This document shows positions 23,592-38,406 of a stretch of 64,000 nucleotides of DNA, in pieces. Both the position numbers and the translations under genes were made by a program. The notes under the pieces are model-generated. The model was not told the origin of the DNA, did no database searches, and saw only the letters and a program-made list of their open reading frames with translations. Within the stretch, counting starts at the first letter, position 1. Each line of letters begins with the position of its first letter. Source of the DNA: Brugia malayi (Eukaryota > Nematoda > Chromadorea > Rhabditida > Onchocercidae); contig NW_025062477.1 in NCBI RefSeq assembly GCF_000002995.4, forward strand, positions 9,954,649 to 10,018,648, given 5' to 3'.

Positions 23592-26500
23592 TCTGCAACT
23601 CATTTCAAATTTACATCTTCCATACAAATGCGAATAAGTTGTAAACGTTATGCGATGCTTTATATCTAAGCATTTTGAAAGCTTCAATTTTCTACTGTTA
23701 GAGTGATTATAGTAAACAATACTGAACTATTTTCTAAGGTTAAATCAAGTTCAATTTTATAGCAAACTTTCGAACTCAGAAGGCCATTCACGTGTGAAAG
23801 AAAATGCTTTAATTAAAACTTTACAATTTTATTTGTCGAATGAAGCGAAGGAAAAAGAAAATGACTAAGGTATCAAGCTATTAATATAATAAAATATGAA
23901 ACTGGTAGACTGGCAAAATCTGAATTTTCATATGAATAGAAATTTGGAAGGATCAATTATATGCAAATTATTGCTCATTTCTATGAGACATTTGCATATT
24001 AATTTAATTGAACTTTTGATAAGAAAAACAGATATGTTTGAAAAATATTCCAAAAATAAAGATAAAACTGCTGACGTGGTGGATTTTGGATGGGATAATA
24101 AGGTGGTGCATTAACTTGCACTCTATTATTACTGATAAAAACAAACTTCAAAAAAAATTGGCGGAAAAGTTCTGTTCCGAATTTTGTTCAGCTTGTTATT
24201 GCCATAAGAATGAGATAGACTAACATTAAATTACAAAAGTATCTTGAAATAAAAATGGAAACAATCCGACTGAAACACAAAAGTTAATGAGCCAAAGTTT
24301 TCAAGCAGTTGAACAAAACGATTGCTAGTTAAATCTCAATTTATCATTTACCTTTCTCATTCCAAAATTCATTTACAATTGTTTGTTCATAATAGCCAAT
24401 TATAGTTCTAAAAATTTGAATAATGCAGCAAAAGAAGCAAGATTCGTTTCAATAGCTATCTATTTTCATTGATATATGATTAAATTGTTAATTAAATGTT
24501 TCAGAATTATTTTATATATTCTGTTACCAAAACACTATTATTTAGTCTTCCTTTACTCACTTTTTTGTCACCACTTATCGCGACAAATTATGACAATCGA
24601 ATGACAGCAGTAGTCTCTGAACTTGAATGTTTTTAAGTCTGATCATGGAAAAACTCGAATACTTCTGTTTGAAATTATTTTCCAAAGGTTGCACAAACTC
24701 TGCGCTTCAAATTTTAGCACTCATATTCTAAATAATGAAGGTTATTTTCTTGAACCATCCTTGAATCCTTGTAACTAAAAAAAAATTGAATCATCTTTAG
24801 CAATTAATTATATGAAGAAAAAAGAAGGCACAAAATACATAAATTTGATGCAATTAATGTTGGAAACATTACGAAATGGTTTCCAAGTTGAATAATATAG
24901 AAATGTTAACAAGCCTTGAAGTCCCACGAATACGGAAATTTTTTGTTGAAAATTAAGTGAAAGACAGAGGACCAAACAAGAGTTCGTTTACTTGAAAATT
25001 AAAAAAAAAAAGAAAAGAAAATTGTAGTCGTCTTATTTCCAAGAAGTTGTAGAAAAGAAATCACACTGCTTTAGTTGACTATTATTTTTCTTCTTCAAAC
25101 CATTCAAAAAGACGATAATCCCTGAGGGAATGATAAAATCATTCTTTCTTTTTACATATATATATATGAGTGAAATTTATATACATACAAACATTCTCCT
25201 CTAAAATCTTACATTTTTATAAAAAGTGTCCATTGACCTTCACTTCTTCATACTTTTTGTAAAATTAATACTCAGATCACACATAAAAGATGAAGGATAA
25301 AGGCTTATCATTTCAAAGCTCTTCCATTTTCTTTCACAAATTAATACCACGCAATTTCCTCCATCTATGCTCAATAAATTTTAACCAAAGATGAATAATC
25401 ACTCGGAGCCTTTCTTTCTTTATTCAAAATTTAAATTTTCATCAATTTCAAGTCACCAAATAACAAATATCTGAGCTAACATAAATTTGTTAGGCACATT
25501 TAATTTCCATTCGTAACTCTCATCAAATAAACGATGCATCTCTTATATCCCATCCCATATTTCCATCTAAAAGCGAATAAAGTTCTTTTACCGTGGATTG
25601 TTTTTCTATACAGATGAAGCGAATCATTTCTTCCATTTCCATTTTCCAGTCCTTATTAATAGGCTTTCTAACCATCAAATAGTTAATTTATAATCTTTCC
25701 CTTCTTCAGTTTAAGAAGTTTTAGAAGCATTTTGAAATATCTAGCAAAAATTTCGGATGAAACTATATAGGATTTTTGAATGAATCTTCTTTTTCGGATA
25801 AAAAATGAATCTTTGTCCAACTTCTTGCATAATTTTTTCTTCAGTCAATAATGTAAATTCTGAAATCAAAAATGAAGAATGACCATCAATATGAATGTCA
25901 GCAGAATATCAATTTATTTAACTTTGTATCTGAACTGAAATTCATTATAATTAAATTGCTAATAAAAATCATATAGTAAGATCTACATCAATTATTCAAC
26001 ATCGTTTAATCTCTAAGAAAATATCATTAGTCTTTGACATTCCATTAATCCTTATCTGATAACACTGACATTCTTCATCATACTACTTTGCAATATTATT
26101 TGAGATTGATTTACAAATTAATGAATTGTTTGTAGCATAACAAGTGAATAAAGGCTGAAGTAGCAGCTATTTCAAAAAATCACTAAACTTGCTGCCTACA
26201 TTTTGTTCATCTTTTGAAATGAAACAGATACCAAATTAAAAAGCAATTAAGTGCTGAAGAAAAGAAACATAACATGGAGAAGTAATCCCTTCTACATCCC
26301 AACAATTTTATCAACAACAATCGATTTCGTTCCTTTCATTTTCAACAAACTTCTCCTGGGCAAGCTTTTCTTTGCATTCTATCAAAATGACAAAAGCAAT
26401 GAGATGCAAAAATTAAGAAATGATTTATGTATTTGAAATGAAATTTTCGAAAATACTAATATCATCCACCTAGCCTACTTACTCTACTATTCTTTTAATG

Positions 26501-29500
26501 CACCCTATAATTAAACTGATTACCTAAATAAGGCTTGAACACAATTTCAATTCCCCATGGATAAGTTCAAAATGGACTTTGCTAAAAAAAATTGTTGCTG
26601 TGAATATCTCTTCATAATCTCTATCACGAGATCAAATAATGACAAGAACGAAAAAATAAACATCTCTATGAGCGTTTCCTTATCAGGTTTATCTAAATTA
26701 AAAAAGGATGAAGAACTCCTATGGAAAAAGCACAAAAAGCAATAAGTGGGTAACATCAAGGAGAAGAGCAAGTCAGGAATATTATGCAAGATTGATAAAC
26801 AGTGCTAGTAGTAGGAATGGAACCGTAAGAAAGGAAAATAAACTTTCCTTTATATTATACTAAACGTCAACGTGAAAGACGAACATTACTGGAGAAACTT
26901 TGTGACATATTTTTAAGATTGAACCGAACATAATATGGAATCTAGAGACAATTCTGTTCAAACAAATTTTAGTAATGTAATCATGATGCGCACTGGTATC
27001 GGATATTAGATATTTATACCAAACAAACGTATCTTCCATCGCAGTATCGAAATCTGTCGCAAGATACGTCCAGACATGCGACTGTCATTGACACTGCCAG
27101 TTAAATCTGTCTCAGTCCAGTATCGGCGGTGTAATAACAACATTACATCCTAAGTTATCCAAATCAAAATATATCAGGAAATAGTGAGCCAGTGAAATTG
27201 TGAACATATCATTTCCAGGCGGTGTTTACTTCAAATGCATACTTTTTTGCTTCGTTCTAAATTGCATAAATTGTTTGATTACGCGAACTTTTGTTCTATA
27301 TATGAAGAAGAATGATAATAGCTGCTACTAACAATCAACAAAGTCTTCAGTTCTAACAACAATGGAAGAAAGGAAAAACGGTGCAGTTAAGAAATTTATT
27401 TTAAAAGAGGGCGAAGGAGGAGCTGTTTGATACTGGTAATCCCTAAGGGTGATTGCTGCAACTGCTAAGCCTTTATCAACTCCTACTAAAAGCAGCTTTT
27501 TTTGATAATCCCATCTAATAAGCCTCTCTCCTCAATACCCTCAACACCCTTTCTTTCACCGCCCCTCACAGTTCAGCACCAAATTTCGTTATCTTCCTAT
27601 CTTTTCACTCATTGCTTCTCATCATTGCAACTATTGTTTCCTGCCAAAATCAATAAATAGCATAATTAATTGAACTATGTAGCTTTTACAGTGGAAAGCC
27701 GCTCACTTTCTCTACTTTCACGGATACAGAACCTTTGTTGGAATGTCTCAACACTGCTGATGGTCTACAAAGTTAAGAGAAATTGAACGATGATACTGAA
27801 AATTTAAAAAAAAAAAAAAAACTAATACTGAGCAAATTACTCCAAATTATGCCAAACTTCCCAACCAGAAAATGAAACCTACAGCTTTGATTACAACTTC
27901 ATACAAGAGTACAGGACTAGGTTGTATTCATCTGCAACTATTCGCTAGCCACAAAAAAAAAAAGAATTTGAAGCATATATCATATTTCATCATTTCATGA
28001 TATGACGCATAAGAAGCTAAGAATAGAGTATTGTCAGCCATAGAAGTAATTTCTTTCTTCTTCAAAAGAGTATCTAATATACCAAAATATATAATTTATG
28101 AAAATTTCCTAGTAAATCCATAAATTTATATTTAACTTTTATCAGCGTAGCATTATCAATATTGCATTTCAATACTCTCCAGTGATCAATCTCTCCCAAC
28201 GGAGAGCTTTTTCATGAACTCATAGCGCTGAGAGGAGAAATTTGATCAAAACTTTTCCCAACAAAAGTAGCTCTAACAAAAATGAACATTTTAATGGAAT
28301 ATAATGTATAATATGTAAAGGATTTATAGAAATATACGGAGTTGCGGTATATTTCAGATTAGATATTTGAGATGTGAAATATATCAAATAATGTAGAAAA
28401 TACATTTGCAATTCAAAATGTTGTCATTTCAACAGAGAAAGGATGAGCTGCTTTCAGCATTGTCAATTGCTAATACACTATCAGCGATGATAAATGACAA
28501 AAGAATCTATAGGAAAAGCTTTCAGTCATCTAGCACGGCAGAATTCGAATCCACGTAAATTCACGTCAAAGATATTGAAATTTGCCTCCAAAACAAAAAA
28601 GAGTTTGAAATGAAAAGAGCGAATGAAAATTCAAGATTATAGCGTCGAAATAAAACATATAACATAGGAAAAGATAAAAGAAGATATTGCTTGATTGCAT
28701 TTAAAATCTTTCCACAACTGAACTAAGCGAATTTGCACCTAAATCAGATCTTTTGCACTTCATATTGAGCCTACGATCATTTTAAAATAGCTATGGGATC
28801 TTCATCAGACTTTAAAATCAATCAGAGACAACCATATTTATGTTCTGCTCCTTTTTGAGGGAACTTAGCAGTTGAAAATATCAGTGCTTTTAAAATATTT
28901 AAATCACTGACGATTTCTTGTATTGTGTTCACTGGCACCTCCTTTTACATCATAAAATAGAGAGGCATCAATTTGTTTCATTTATAAATAGATTTTATCC
29001 TGAAAATCTTTAAGAAAGATCGAACCTAAATCAAATGTAAAATTTTTAGAACTTTTAATCTGCCACTAATTCCACGCTGATAAAGAGACGAGATAATTTA
29101 TATATTTTTAGTGCTCCCACAAAAAATTTATCTGCAACAATTATTTATAATCAGAATTTCTGAAATTAAATTCAAGTACTGCTTCTTTGCCGTAAATTTA
29201 GCTAGTGCATTTAACCAATTTGAAAGAAAGAGATTAAGAAGAGATTAGTAAAATATCAAATAAAGTTTAACAAATTTGACAACTAACTAAAAAAATTTAT
29301 AAAGTATCCGTACTTCTTTTAAATAAGCCTAAGCAATGGTAAGGAATGCATTACACAGCAGCCATTATTTTCGTAACCATACATCTTTCTGGGGAACATT
29401 TCATAGGGTGCAGCAGATAAGAGATTGAATCAGATCAGACCGAGCAGCCCAAGAAAAGCAGCCAGCAAAAAACATTGTCAATCCATCCATTGCTTCTTTC

Positions 29501-32500
29501 TATCATTTGCACAATCAGAATACAGAACAATGCCAATCAATCAAATATATCAATAAATCGCCTTTAAATTCTCTACAATTTTAATGTAAAAATGAAATTC
29601 TCATTCATTTCAAAGAAATTATTTAGCTTGAACATTTCTCAATTAGAATACTTCCATATTCAAATATTATTCCCACAACATTTACAGTACATATCAGTTT
29701 CACAAATTAATTTAAATAGTGTTAAGAAAACTGAAATATGAGATGAATCTCACTAAATCTATAGCAATTGTATTTTATCTTTCTACTACTATTATAATTT
29801 GCTTATATTATGTTAATCTTGATAGTGACTATTAATAAAAGTAGTAAAAATGTTCCATAACGGAGCAGAACAGATGAACTTCCATGCACAGTGCAACATC
29901 TCATACATTACATTAGATTATGTTGGCTAAAAACAACTTGTATCGAAAAGCCGAAATTAGTATAACTTGACCTAGCCTAGCATATTTAATGCTGACATAT
30001 CTTTTCTACCTATTTTTGGAAGCGATTACTGAGTTGAAGGTCACCCTCGGTTCACTTTTTAAAGATTCTTTGGTGGTAACTTTAAGGAAAATGGATACCA
30101 TGGAGCCAAGATCTCTCTAGCTTTCTCCCGTCCAACTTATTTCTTTCATATTGCTAGGACAATGCTTAATTTTAATTTTAAACAAAGAAACTGAAAATGA
30201 ATTATTCCACTTTTCCTTTTCTATTACTAATTCTCTCTGTTGAACGGATAAGAATATCCAAGACACAAAGTTTGGTGATGAAGTGTGAACCAATTTTACA
30301 TTTAATAAGTTTAATACATTTCAATGGAAGAGACAAATCAAAGCGCTGTACAACAAATTATAATAAAAATGAGGGACTTAGCTGCACTACACAACCATAT
30401 ATGAACCCAAATGTCAAATGGAGAACATTATACAAGCGATTAAAAACAGAATATTAACAAAGAAGTGGTATCATGCTTCAATCTTCAGCGAAATATTGCA
30501 GCAAATGTTAAATCAACAAACAAAATTAGGAATCAGAGCGCTTGGAAACATATTTTGATAATGCTAAAATGTCTGAAAATCACATTACAATGGTCTCGGA
30601 AATCTTAAGCATCATCAAATTCCACATTCAGTTTTACAGTTATAAAAGAAACTTCAGCTATAACTGGCAAGAATAAAATGGAAGTTTGAGAAATTGGAGT
30701 GGAAATAAAATTCCAACAATATTAATAATAATAGAGCAAATGGTAACAGTGACAGTTGTAATATAAGAGTGGTTACAGCATTAACTTCTGTGGGATTTTA
30801 CTGACTTATACTTCTTTGATTCCTAGCAAATCTAACAGAATTCGAATTAGTCAGTATGCTAATGCCTTCACATTCCCATCTTCTTTTGAGATACACTTAC
30901 CACTTTTATTTTGCTGTAACATTATAATTAACTGAAAAACATTCACTGACTATTAATAATAATAACAGCAGAGATAAAACCGATCACAAAAAGTTTAGAC
31001 GAAAAAGTAAAAGCACGAAATGTTTGACCGCTTTTACAATAAAATTCGATTTTGTTTTTTGTTAAATGTTTGATTCAGATCCAAAAGAGAGCAAAATTTC
31101 TCCAATTTTATGGAAATAATTACGTTTCCACTTCAGGAATGAATTTAAGAATTCATGGAAATGAGCATTTTTTGCGAAGATCGCAGTAAACAATATTTGA
31201 GTAAAATATACAGAGCAAATAATTCTATAAATTCGTAAAACTGTAAAACGGAAGTTATAAATAAAAAGAATATAATGGCATGAAATGTTCTGACAAATGA
31301 AAGAGAATATAATTAAAAAGGATCACAGCAGGAATTAATGGATATACTCCACAATACTCACCCCTTTCAGATCACAAATCACCAAATAAAAATAAGAACA
31401 CAATTTTTCATTTCTTTCTAGCTCTCTCCCAATATATTCATCGAAGTTCTAAGCCATAAGACCCACGAAAAGTTCGACAATTGCAGTCAGTTAAGAGCCT
31501 ACGACTGCATACAATTTATAAAAATGACAGTGTATCTCCAAATGAATTTCAACAACAATAAATTAGTAATTAATAATAAAACAGTTTAAAAAAGTAAGAA
31601 AATAGCTGCAGTAATATGTAATAATAATAATATCGATTAAATTAGAAACTGAGCATTGAAATACGACTGACTATAATTCATTGATAATCCAGGACGACAA
31701 ATTTCAAAGTATTAATAGGAAGTAGTTTTTAAAATAATTTAACTAATAGAGTGAAAAAAAAAGTTGGAAAATAATCTTCAGGAATCTCAAGAAGCCTCAA
31801 GGAGATTCTTTTCCCGACAAACGGTGTCAAAAATATCGAAAGAATGTAATAACATAAAACACTTGTTTCAGTAATAAATCAGAAAAGAAAAAAGCACTAA
31901 CCTTTAGAATCAGAAATGTAGGAATCAGTAAAAATGGAGAAGAAATACTTTCCTACAGTGAAAACACAGACAACCATTGCCCAAAGCCATAGCTCGGAAT
32001 ACAAGCACATGAGAATACCAAAATCCTAGTGAAATGCCCATTTCCGACCAAAAATAATCTAAGTAATGAAACGTAGAAAAAAAAAAAAAAATAAAATGAA
32101 GTAATGGAGTGTCCTTCAAAATGATCCTGTATGACCACGTAGTGCACTTCCAATAATAAATACCCTTAGTACGAAAAAAAACTTCAGAAATGAAGATTTT
32201 TCTCCAAGAATGTGAAAAGCAATTCCAACCAAATACGTCACAAAAGATAAAAGTCAGGGTTTGATCCTAGAAACTTTCCAAGAAATATCAGTATTTATTT
32301 AACTACGATATGAAATTCCATATCTTATAAAATCAAATAAAAGCTCTAGGAAATCTAAAAGTGAAGTTGAATATTACACATTGGATTAACATCCTATGAA
32401 AGTTAATTTTTATGATGTTTTTAATCACAGTAGCTCAACCAAACCATATCCACTCGTTTACCAAACTCGTAAATTATCCACTATACTTATCTCTCCATTT

Positions 32501-32645
32501 TGGAAAAGAAGTGTTTGAGCTGGTGGAGACCAACGTGAGATTTCCCAAACAGATGTAGACTGAAATACCATTGATCTCGGAATATTTGAAATTTACATCT
32601 CCCCAAGAACAATAAATAAAAGGTATTAAAAAAATAAAAGATATT
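23592..32645. other. 9 kb without a recognisable protein gene
   Basis: Between the 5' end of GOPC and the 3' end of FAM91A1 I find no exon chain or family-like segment on either strand. Longer open stretches (23896-24114 +, 26547-26789 -, 30197-30457 +, 31953-32153 -) are low complexity or hydrophobic and look like chance. The stretch contains a potential structured RNA near 27.4 kb, a perfect 9-bp inverted repeat at 27027-27069, and homopolymer runs. The GOPC promoter should lie at its left end. Confidence 0.5.
27415..27503 (+). ncRNA. possible structured Pol III-like RNA
   Basis: AGGAG (27415-27419), a 7-base bulge and TTGATA (27427-27432) can pair with TATCAACTCCT (27474-27484). Inside, AATCCCTAAGGG...GATT forms a small hairpin. 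AGCTG at 27421 could alternatively pair with CAGCT near 27493-27497. A run of seven T (27497-27503) follows, as at a Pol III terminator. The segment is less AT-rich than its surroundings. No internal A/B boxes are evident and I match no known RNA family, so this is only a candidate. Confidence 0.25.
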
Positions 32646-35600
32646 TTAACTCACTTCTCCCCACGTTTGATATTTATTAATCAGTTCTCGTAACGACTGT
32701 ACAAGATCGCGGTTCGCAAATTCCACCATGTTTGAACTATGTTATAGAAAAAGACATTTTTAATTGAAAATTTACAAAAAGGAAATACTACTTTTCTTCT
32801 TTGAAAGGATTCAGAACAAGGAAAAGAAAAATGTACTTTTTTGGATCAAGAAGCTCGCAGTCCTTAATTCTTTGACAAATGACCCTGTTTAAATGTTCAT
32901 CGAATAATGGCACGCCAAAAACACAGTCAAGCAATGTGTAATCAGCATATGTTTCATCGTCTCGCAAATGAACTCGTAGACTCGCAATTTTCCTACGAAA
33001 TTCATAAATTTTTGATACTAGTCTCTTGGTGTCAGTCTTTCATACCTGATGCAATATGGACATTTCGGTATTACAATTATGTCCTCTACAGAACATTAGC
33101 AATTATACAATTACAACAGTAGAATATGAGAAAAAGGAAAAAAAAAAAAGACTTATTTCAACTTTTACAAATGCTTGGAAATTGATAACAAAACGAATAA
33201 AATACCCAGAAACGAGCACTAGTAACAATAATTTTCTACAAAAATCAAAGTAAGACCTTGGATCTTTGCTGACCGTTGTAGTACCACCTTTCTTATTCTT
33301 CGACTGTACTTCCCACTCAATAGTTTTCTTTTTGCACAGCAGTGTTAAATAACCACACAGCGAATTTAGCCCCAATTTTTCTCGAAGTTTCAGCACCGAA
33401 GGATGTAATGAAAAATGACCTGCAATAAAAAAACAAGAAATTTAAAAGGAAGGACCGGAAAAGAACTAATAACTAAAATGAAGACTGAACATAAAGCAAA
33501 TAAGTGATAAAAAGATGATATTGTCGAGATATATTAGATAACTTGTTAGCTTTATTTGGAAAATTTTTTCAGTATTCTGATAGTATTGATGAGAAAATTA
33601 CCATCTGTTAAACTGGAATCAATAAATGGGAATGGGACACTTACAATCTCTGAGTCATCAATTACAGCACTGTATTCCTGAAATAATACTTTCATACAAT
33701 TTTAAATTAGGACAATTTAAATATTATTAAAACTTCAAACCACAAAAATTACTTAACATCCACATATGTTATATCATAGAAAAAAGAGAAATAAAAGCAA
33801 ACAGTCCTCTTTGAATACAAAGTGAACAATGAGGAATTTTGATATTTCAAAATTATCAGTTTCTCATCCTCATTTCTCATCCTACCTACAAAATCTCGAA
33901 AGAATGGACGCACCAGATAAAATAAAGTAAGCTTAAAGTTGACTAAACTTCCAATGACTCCAACATTTTTGACCTTTTTAAATGAAAATAATGTTAATAA
34001 AGTATACTTGCACAAACACTGCATGCGTTTGAAGCATGTCATTCAATTGAATTAAACAGTTATCTGCTGGAATAATAACAGGTTCATGTGAAGCAGTAGT
34101 GATCAGTAAATGTTTGCACTGTCGCAGAGCACAAGGAATAACTGGGACACGTGAGCCTTTGGGGATATATAGCGAAACTGGTCCATCACCCAAAGTATAA
34201 TACAAAAACAACCGAAACCATGATGAAACCACCTGTAACTACGACTCTTATGAGACAGTTTCTAGTAGTGCTAAAAGCATAGGAAAATTTTCAAAATTTC
34301 CTCTACTGATAAATGCTCTTTCAATTAATTCAGATCTGAATTTTGATAAGAATCAAAATCAACATACTTCTGGAATAACGGTCCCAAAATGAGGAATAGA
34401 TGGCACTGATAATGGACATGCTTCCCCGTTTAACGGAGCCATTGAAACCAAACATCTTAATAGTTTTTAAATGTATGTTAAAAAAAAAAAAATTGAGGAA
34501 AGCCGGTTTATTCAACGATGAATCATTTCTCCAAAATTATTGATTAAATGAACTGGAAAACAGTTACTCCCCAAATTACATATATTTGTTCTGAATAAAT
34601 GATTCTAACCTGTATGTTTTGTTGATGAGACGTAGACGTGTGGCATGATCCAACGATAACAAACTTTCACCTCTAATTAAATCCAATTCAGAAGTACTTC
34701 GAAGTGCAAGAATTGTTAATAACAATGTTTGAGCATGTTCGGAATATCTTTGTGCTTCACCTTCCACAAACAATTTCACCTGAATCAGCAACTTCACTAA
34801 CAAAATTCGTCCATCATATTTTCAATGAACATATCTGCTGCTACAACCATGAGAAATGAATAAGATAATATTTCTAAGATAATAGACAAATTCAAACTAA
34901 TAAAGATAACAACTCACATTCTGCAGTTCTTCCACGAAACTATCCAGTGACTCGTCGCTCAATTTTCCCACTTCAAATAAGGTTACCGCATGATTTTTTA
35001 GACTCTGAAAAAAGAAAGAAACAAAAATTTCACGGAAAGAAAAACAGCTAATAAGGCTTAAACATCACTGCAACGTTCGAATTTTCTGAAAAGCTCATAA
35101 GTATATTTCTTCATTAGAATGATTTTCACTAAACTAGCCGTTTATATTACAATTTCTTTATTTAAAAGGGAAAAAGCTAGCTTACGATTGATAAGTTCCC
35201 CATCATAAGGAAAGCAGTCAACGATGAATCGAAGAGAAATGCAATTCGTTTAATAGCTTCGTTCCCGCCACAAGGAGTGGGAGTTGTTAACGATAACGAC
35301 TGAAAATATAAAATCAAAATTAAAGTGAACAGAATAACGAACTTTTAAATTTAATTTACATCCTGCATCACTGCAAAATATAGTACCGTGAACGACGCTA
35401 CAAGCACATCATGATTCACCGCTAATCCATCTGTAGTGGATTCATTTTCGTCATCTTCATCTGCACCACCCGGAGAAACCAATGCAGTAGAAAAATCTGA
35501 CAGATCCTCTGTGATTGCTGCAGTCGAATCATCGTCTATCCTATTAAAAGTCAGAACTTAACAGAACATAATGCAGAGAAAGTAAAAAATAAGATGTTCG

Positions 35601-36382
35601 TGTCTTCCAAAAGCGCGACTTGACTGACTGATGTGTTTCTAACATGGCAGCAACAAATATATGAAACTCACACGGAAATAAATATTTAAAATAAATATAT
35701 AATAATGAAACAATGAATGGTAAAAAAAGTTAACATATTAACACATAAAACAACAGCAAATTAATGCAAAATAGAATAGAAGTTAATAAAAAAATAAGTG
35801 CATTATTCTACTAAAGAAAAGCGCTAACAAGTGGGAATCAACGAATGTAGTCATAGAGATATGCATGTAATTTCGCAACCAAATCACAGTAAACAAATAA
35901 ATAATGGAAAGAACTTTATGACTGAGAATGAGGCCGAATTTATTAGGTGAAATACTGTCGATAACTGCTTGCAAATCATGTGCAGCACTCATTAAAAATG
36001 CTTAATAGTGCTAAATGAGTAGGCATACGATAATTAGAACAAAAGGTCATGAAAAGTTCTTATAACCTCTTATCAATGATAATTTAAACTATTTACAAAA
36101 TTATATACTTACTCTGGAATGATCATATGACTTGCCCATGTTACATGCAACGCAAGATTTTCTAGTCCAGTGATACGCTTCTTCGCGAAGCCAAGTCGGC
36201 AAAAGACAGAGACAGCGTTTTTTACTAATTGTAAATCAATATTTAGAGTTTCGGATAGCTAAAATTACTGAAAGCAATAGTAATTATACAAACTGATAAG
36301 AAATCTCACCAAAAAATTTTACTAAATTTTTGCAACTACTTTCTTATGCTACATTATTTGAATGTTTAAGGCTCAAGTAAAA

Positions 36383-36414
<32 letters not shown>

Positions 36415-38406
36415 TATAAACCAAAATATATATTAAATATTAAAAACCAAAATATTCAAAGTATACCTCCCGTACAGTTGTTTGCTCGTCTATGGCTACA
36501 AATATTTGATACAGCAAATTTTCAAAATAATCGCCCAGAACTCGGTTCATAACAAAACCATCCAAAGTTGGCACTGCGAAAAAAACTGATTTAAGGTATG
36601 CGGCAACTGTTACAATACTTACGGTTAAACGTATAGTCTATACTATTATAGAATGAGGAGAAAGAGATTAGGCACTTCACCACCTGAATCTTGGATTTAT
36701 AATCCGGAAAGTCGGCGAGACAATTTCCTAAATATTTAAAAATACCTGAAAATATTACAGGAAAAGAAAAGGAAATAGAAAAAACAAAGGAAAAGAAAAA
36801 AACCGTTCTTACCAACACTTCAAACCATTCGTACATCTAAAAAATCTGTGCATGAAAAGTTGGACAAGATTGCATGTGATTTTTTTTTTTTTGTTTTTTA
36901 TGGCATAAGACCAACACAAAAAAAAAAATACAAAAGTAGTTATTACCATAAATGTAATCGTCGTCCTTAACTGGTACCTCCAAGTAAGCTAAACCACGAT
37001 TATAAAGTTTTTGCACCAACTTTGCATCAAGAGTACCAACTAATTGAGCACCTTCATCGATAAGCATATCTAACAAATCTTTCTCATCTTTGTTTAGTAA
37101 CTGCAATACTTCATCGTTTTCACTAAATTAAATTTCAAAAATTTCAAATAACTGTTATGAGATAAACAGCGTTATAAAAAGCAATCAGATGATCAATCAA
37201 TTATTTTATAATTTAATAGAAAGACAAAAACTGACTAAGTAAGAGAGAGACAAAAAGAATTGAATTGTTGAACCACTGGAAGAATTTGCACATAAACTCT
37301 CCACACTCAATCTACATCATTAAATAAAAAATAAAACCTTAACATCACTTTCCAAGATACTGCCGGGTGCGACCAACCACCAAGGTTCAATGTTGATAGC
37401 AACAGGTTTTTCTGGTAATAGTTCACGCAGTGATTTACTCTTTCGAAATATTTTTCGGTTACAACGGTTCTGATTCATTAACTCAATGTACTGATTTCTG
37501 CCAATCCCCAATAATCTCATCGCATCGGCGGCCGTAAAATTCGGTAATGAATCATAACTCTTTTCGGCATTCATAAGATTCTAAATATTATCTTATTATC
37601 AAAACAATATTTCGAAAAAGTTTTCCAAATTAAAGCTAGGTATCTGAAATGAAGGTCGGTAGGCGCGAGAATTCGCAACACCACAATCAAATTACTACAA
37701 TGTATGTTATTAACAATTAAAAATATTTAATTTATGGAAAATTAGAAAAAGAAGCATGAGGAAATACATTTGCATACATATGGAATTATTTTTTCAAAAG
37801 TTTTACCGCTATGACGTTGATGTAATAACTAAATGGCGTCATTCGAAGTTCGCGTACAACGATATTTGAAAGATGGTACGGATAAAGCATAAGATGAGTT
37901 TCACTGTATTTTAGAAGAATATCATAATAGGTTTCCTCATTTTTCTTCACATATTTCACTAAAATATTCATAGATAAATATAGGTTAATATGAAACCAAA
38001 CAGAACCGTCGTTCCATCATAATAATCAAAAATAACTGAATTGCTGAGATTATTTTGGAATCAGACATAACATTACGGAAAAAAAATAACCTGAGAAAGT
38101 TAAGAGAATTGAATAACTACAAAGTCTGAAGCATAGAGTGACCTGTGAGATTCTGGATCTCAGAAGGAACCCTGACCAATCTCATAAGCAGAAAAAGGAC
38201 ACACCTATGTTACCTTTATACCTTAACTGATTTTTGATTGAATATTCGAGTACAAGCTTATCATATTCTCTCTGTGAGTTGCCCAAAACAATTCGAATTT
38301 CCTGAGGCAACTTCGACCAAACAATATTTTGCCTGATGTACTGGTCGACATCCTTATCCGTCATGCAGTCTACAAAATTTAGTACATATTCTATTTCCAT
38401 TCTCAT
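32646..38406 (-). CDS. FAM91A1: FAM91A1 homologue, endosome-to-Golgi trafficking
   Basis: In other animals FAM91A1 works with TBC1D23 and WDR11 in capture of endosome-derived vesicles at the trans-Golgi. Sixteen exons: 38406-38214, 37958-37807, 37580-37338, 37100-36947, 36573-36467, 36258-36113, 35540-35360, 35299-35186, 35004-34918, 34779-34610, 34455-34368, 34232-34008, 33677-33602, 33419-33257, 32992-32837, 32736-32646. Every junction keeps frame, 781 residues (human 838). Diagnostic stretches: [145 protein letters not shown] and [12 protein letters not shown]. The acidic insert in exon 7 ([10 protein letters not shown]) is less conserved. The first ATG is used; an internal Met15 closer to the human start is possible. 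It lies 478 bp downstream of the BTB zinc-finger gene on the same strand. Confidence 0.97.
36381..36420. repeat. AT dinucleotide microsatellite
   Basis: A run of about fifteen AT units lies inside a FAM91A1 intron between the exons at 36467 and 36113. Confidence 0.9.

Noticed and set aside
25105..25140. TCCCTGAG string resembling a lin-4/mir-125 seed
   Set aside because: The remaining bases do not match and no 60-80 nt hairpin precursor forms around it.
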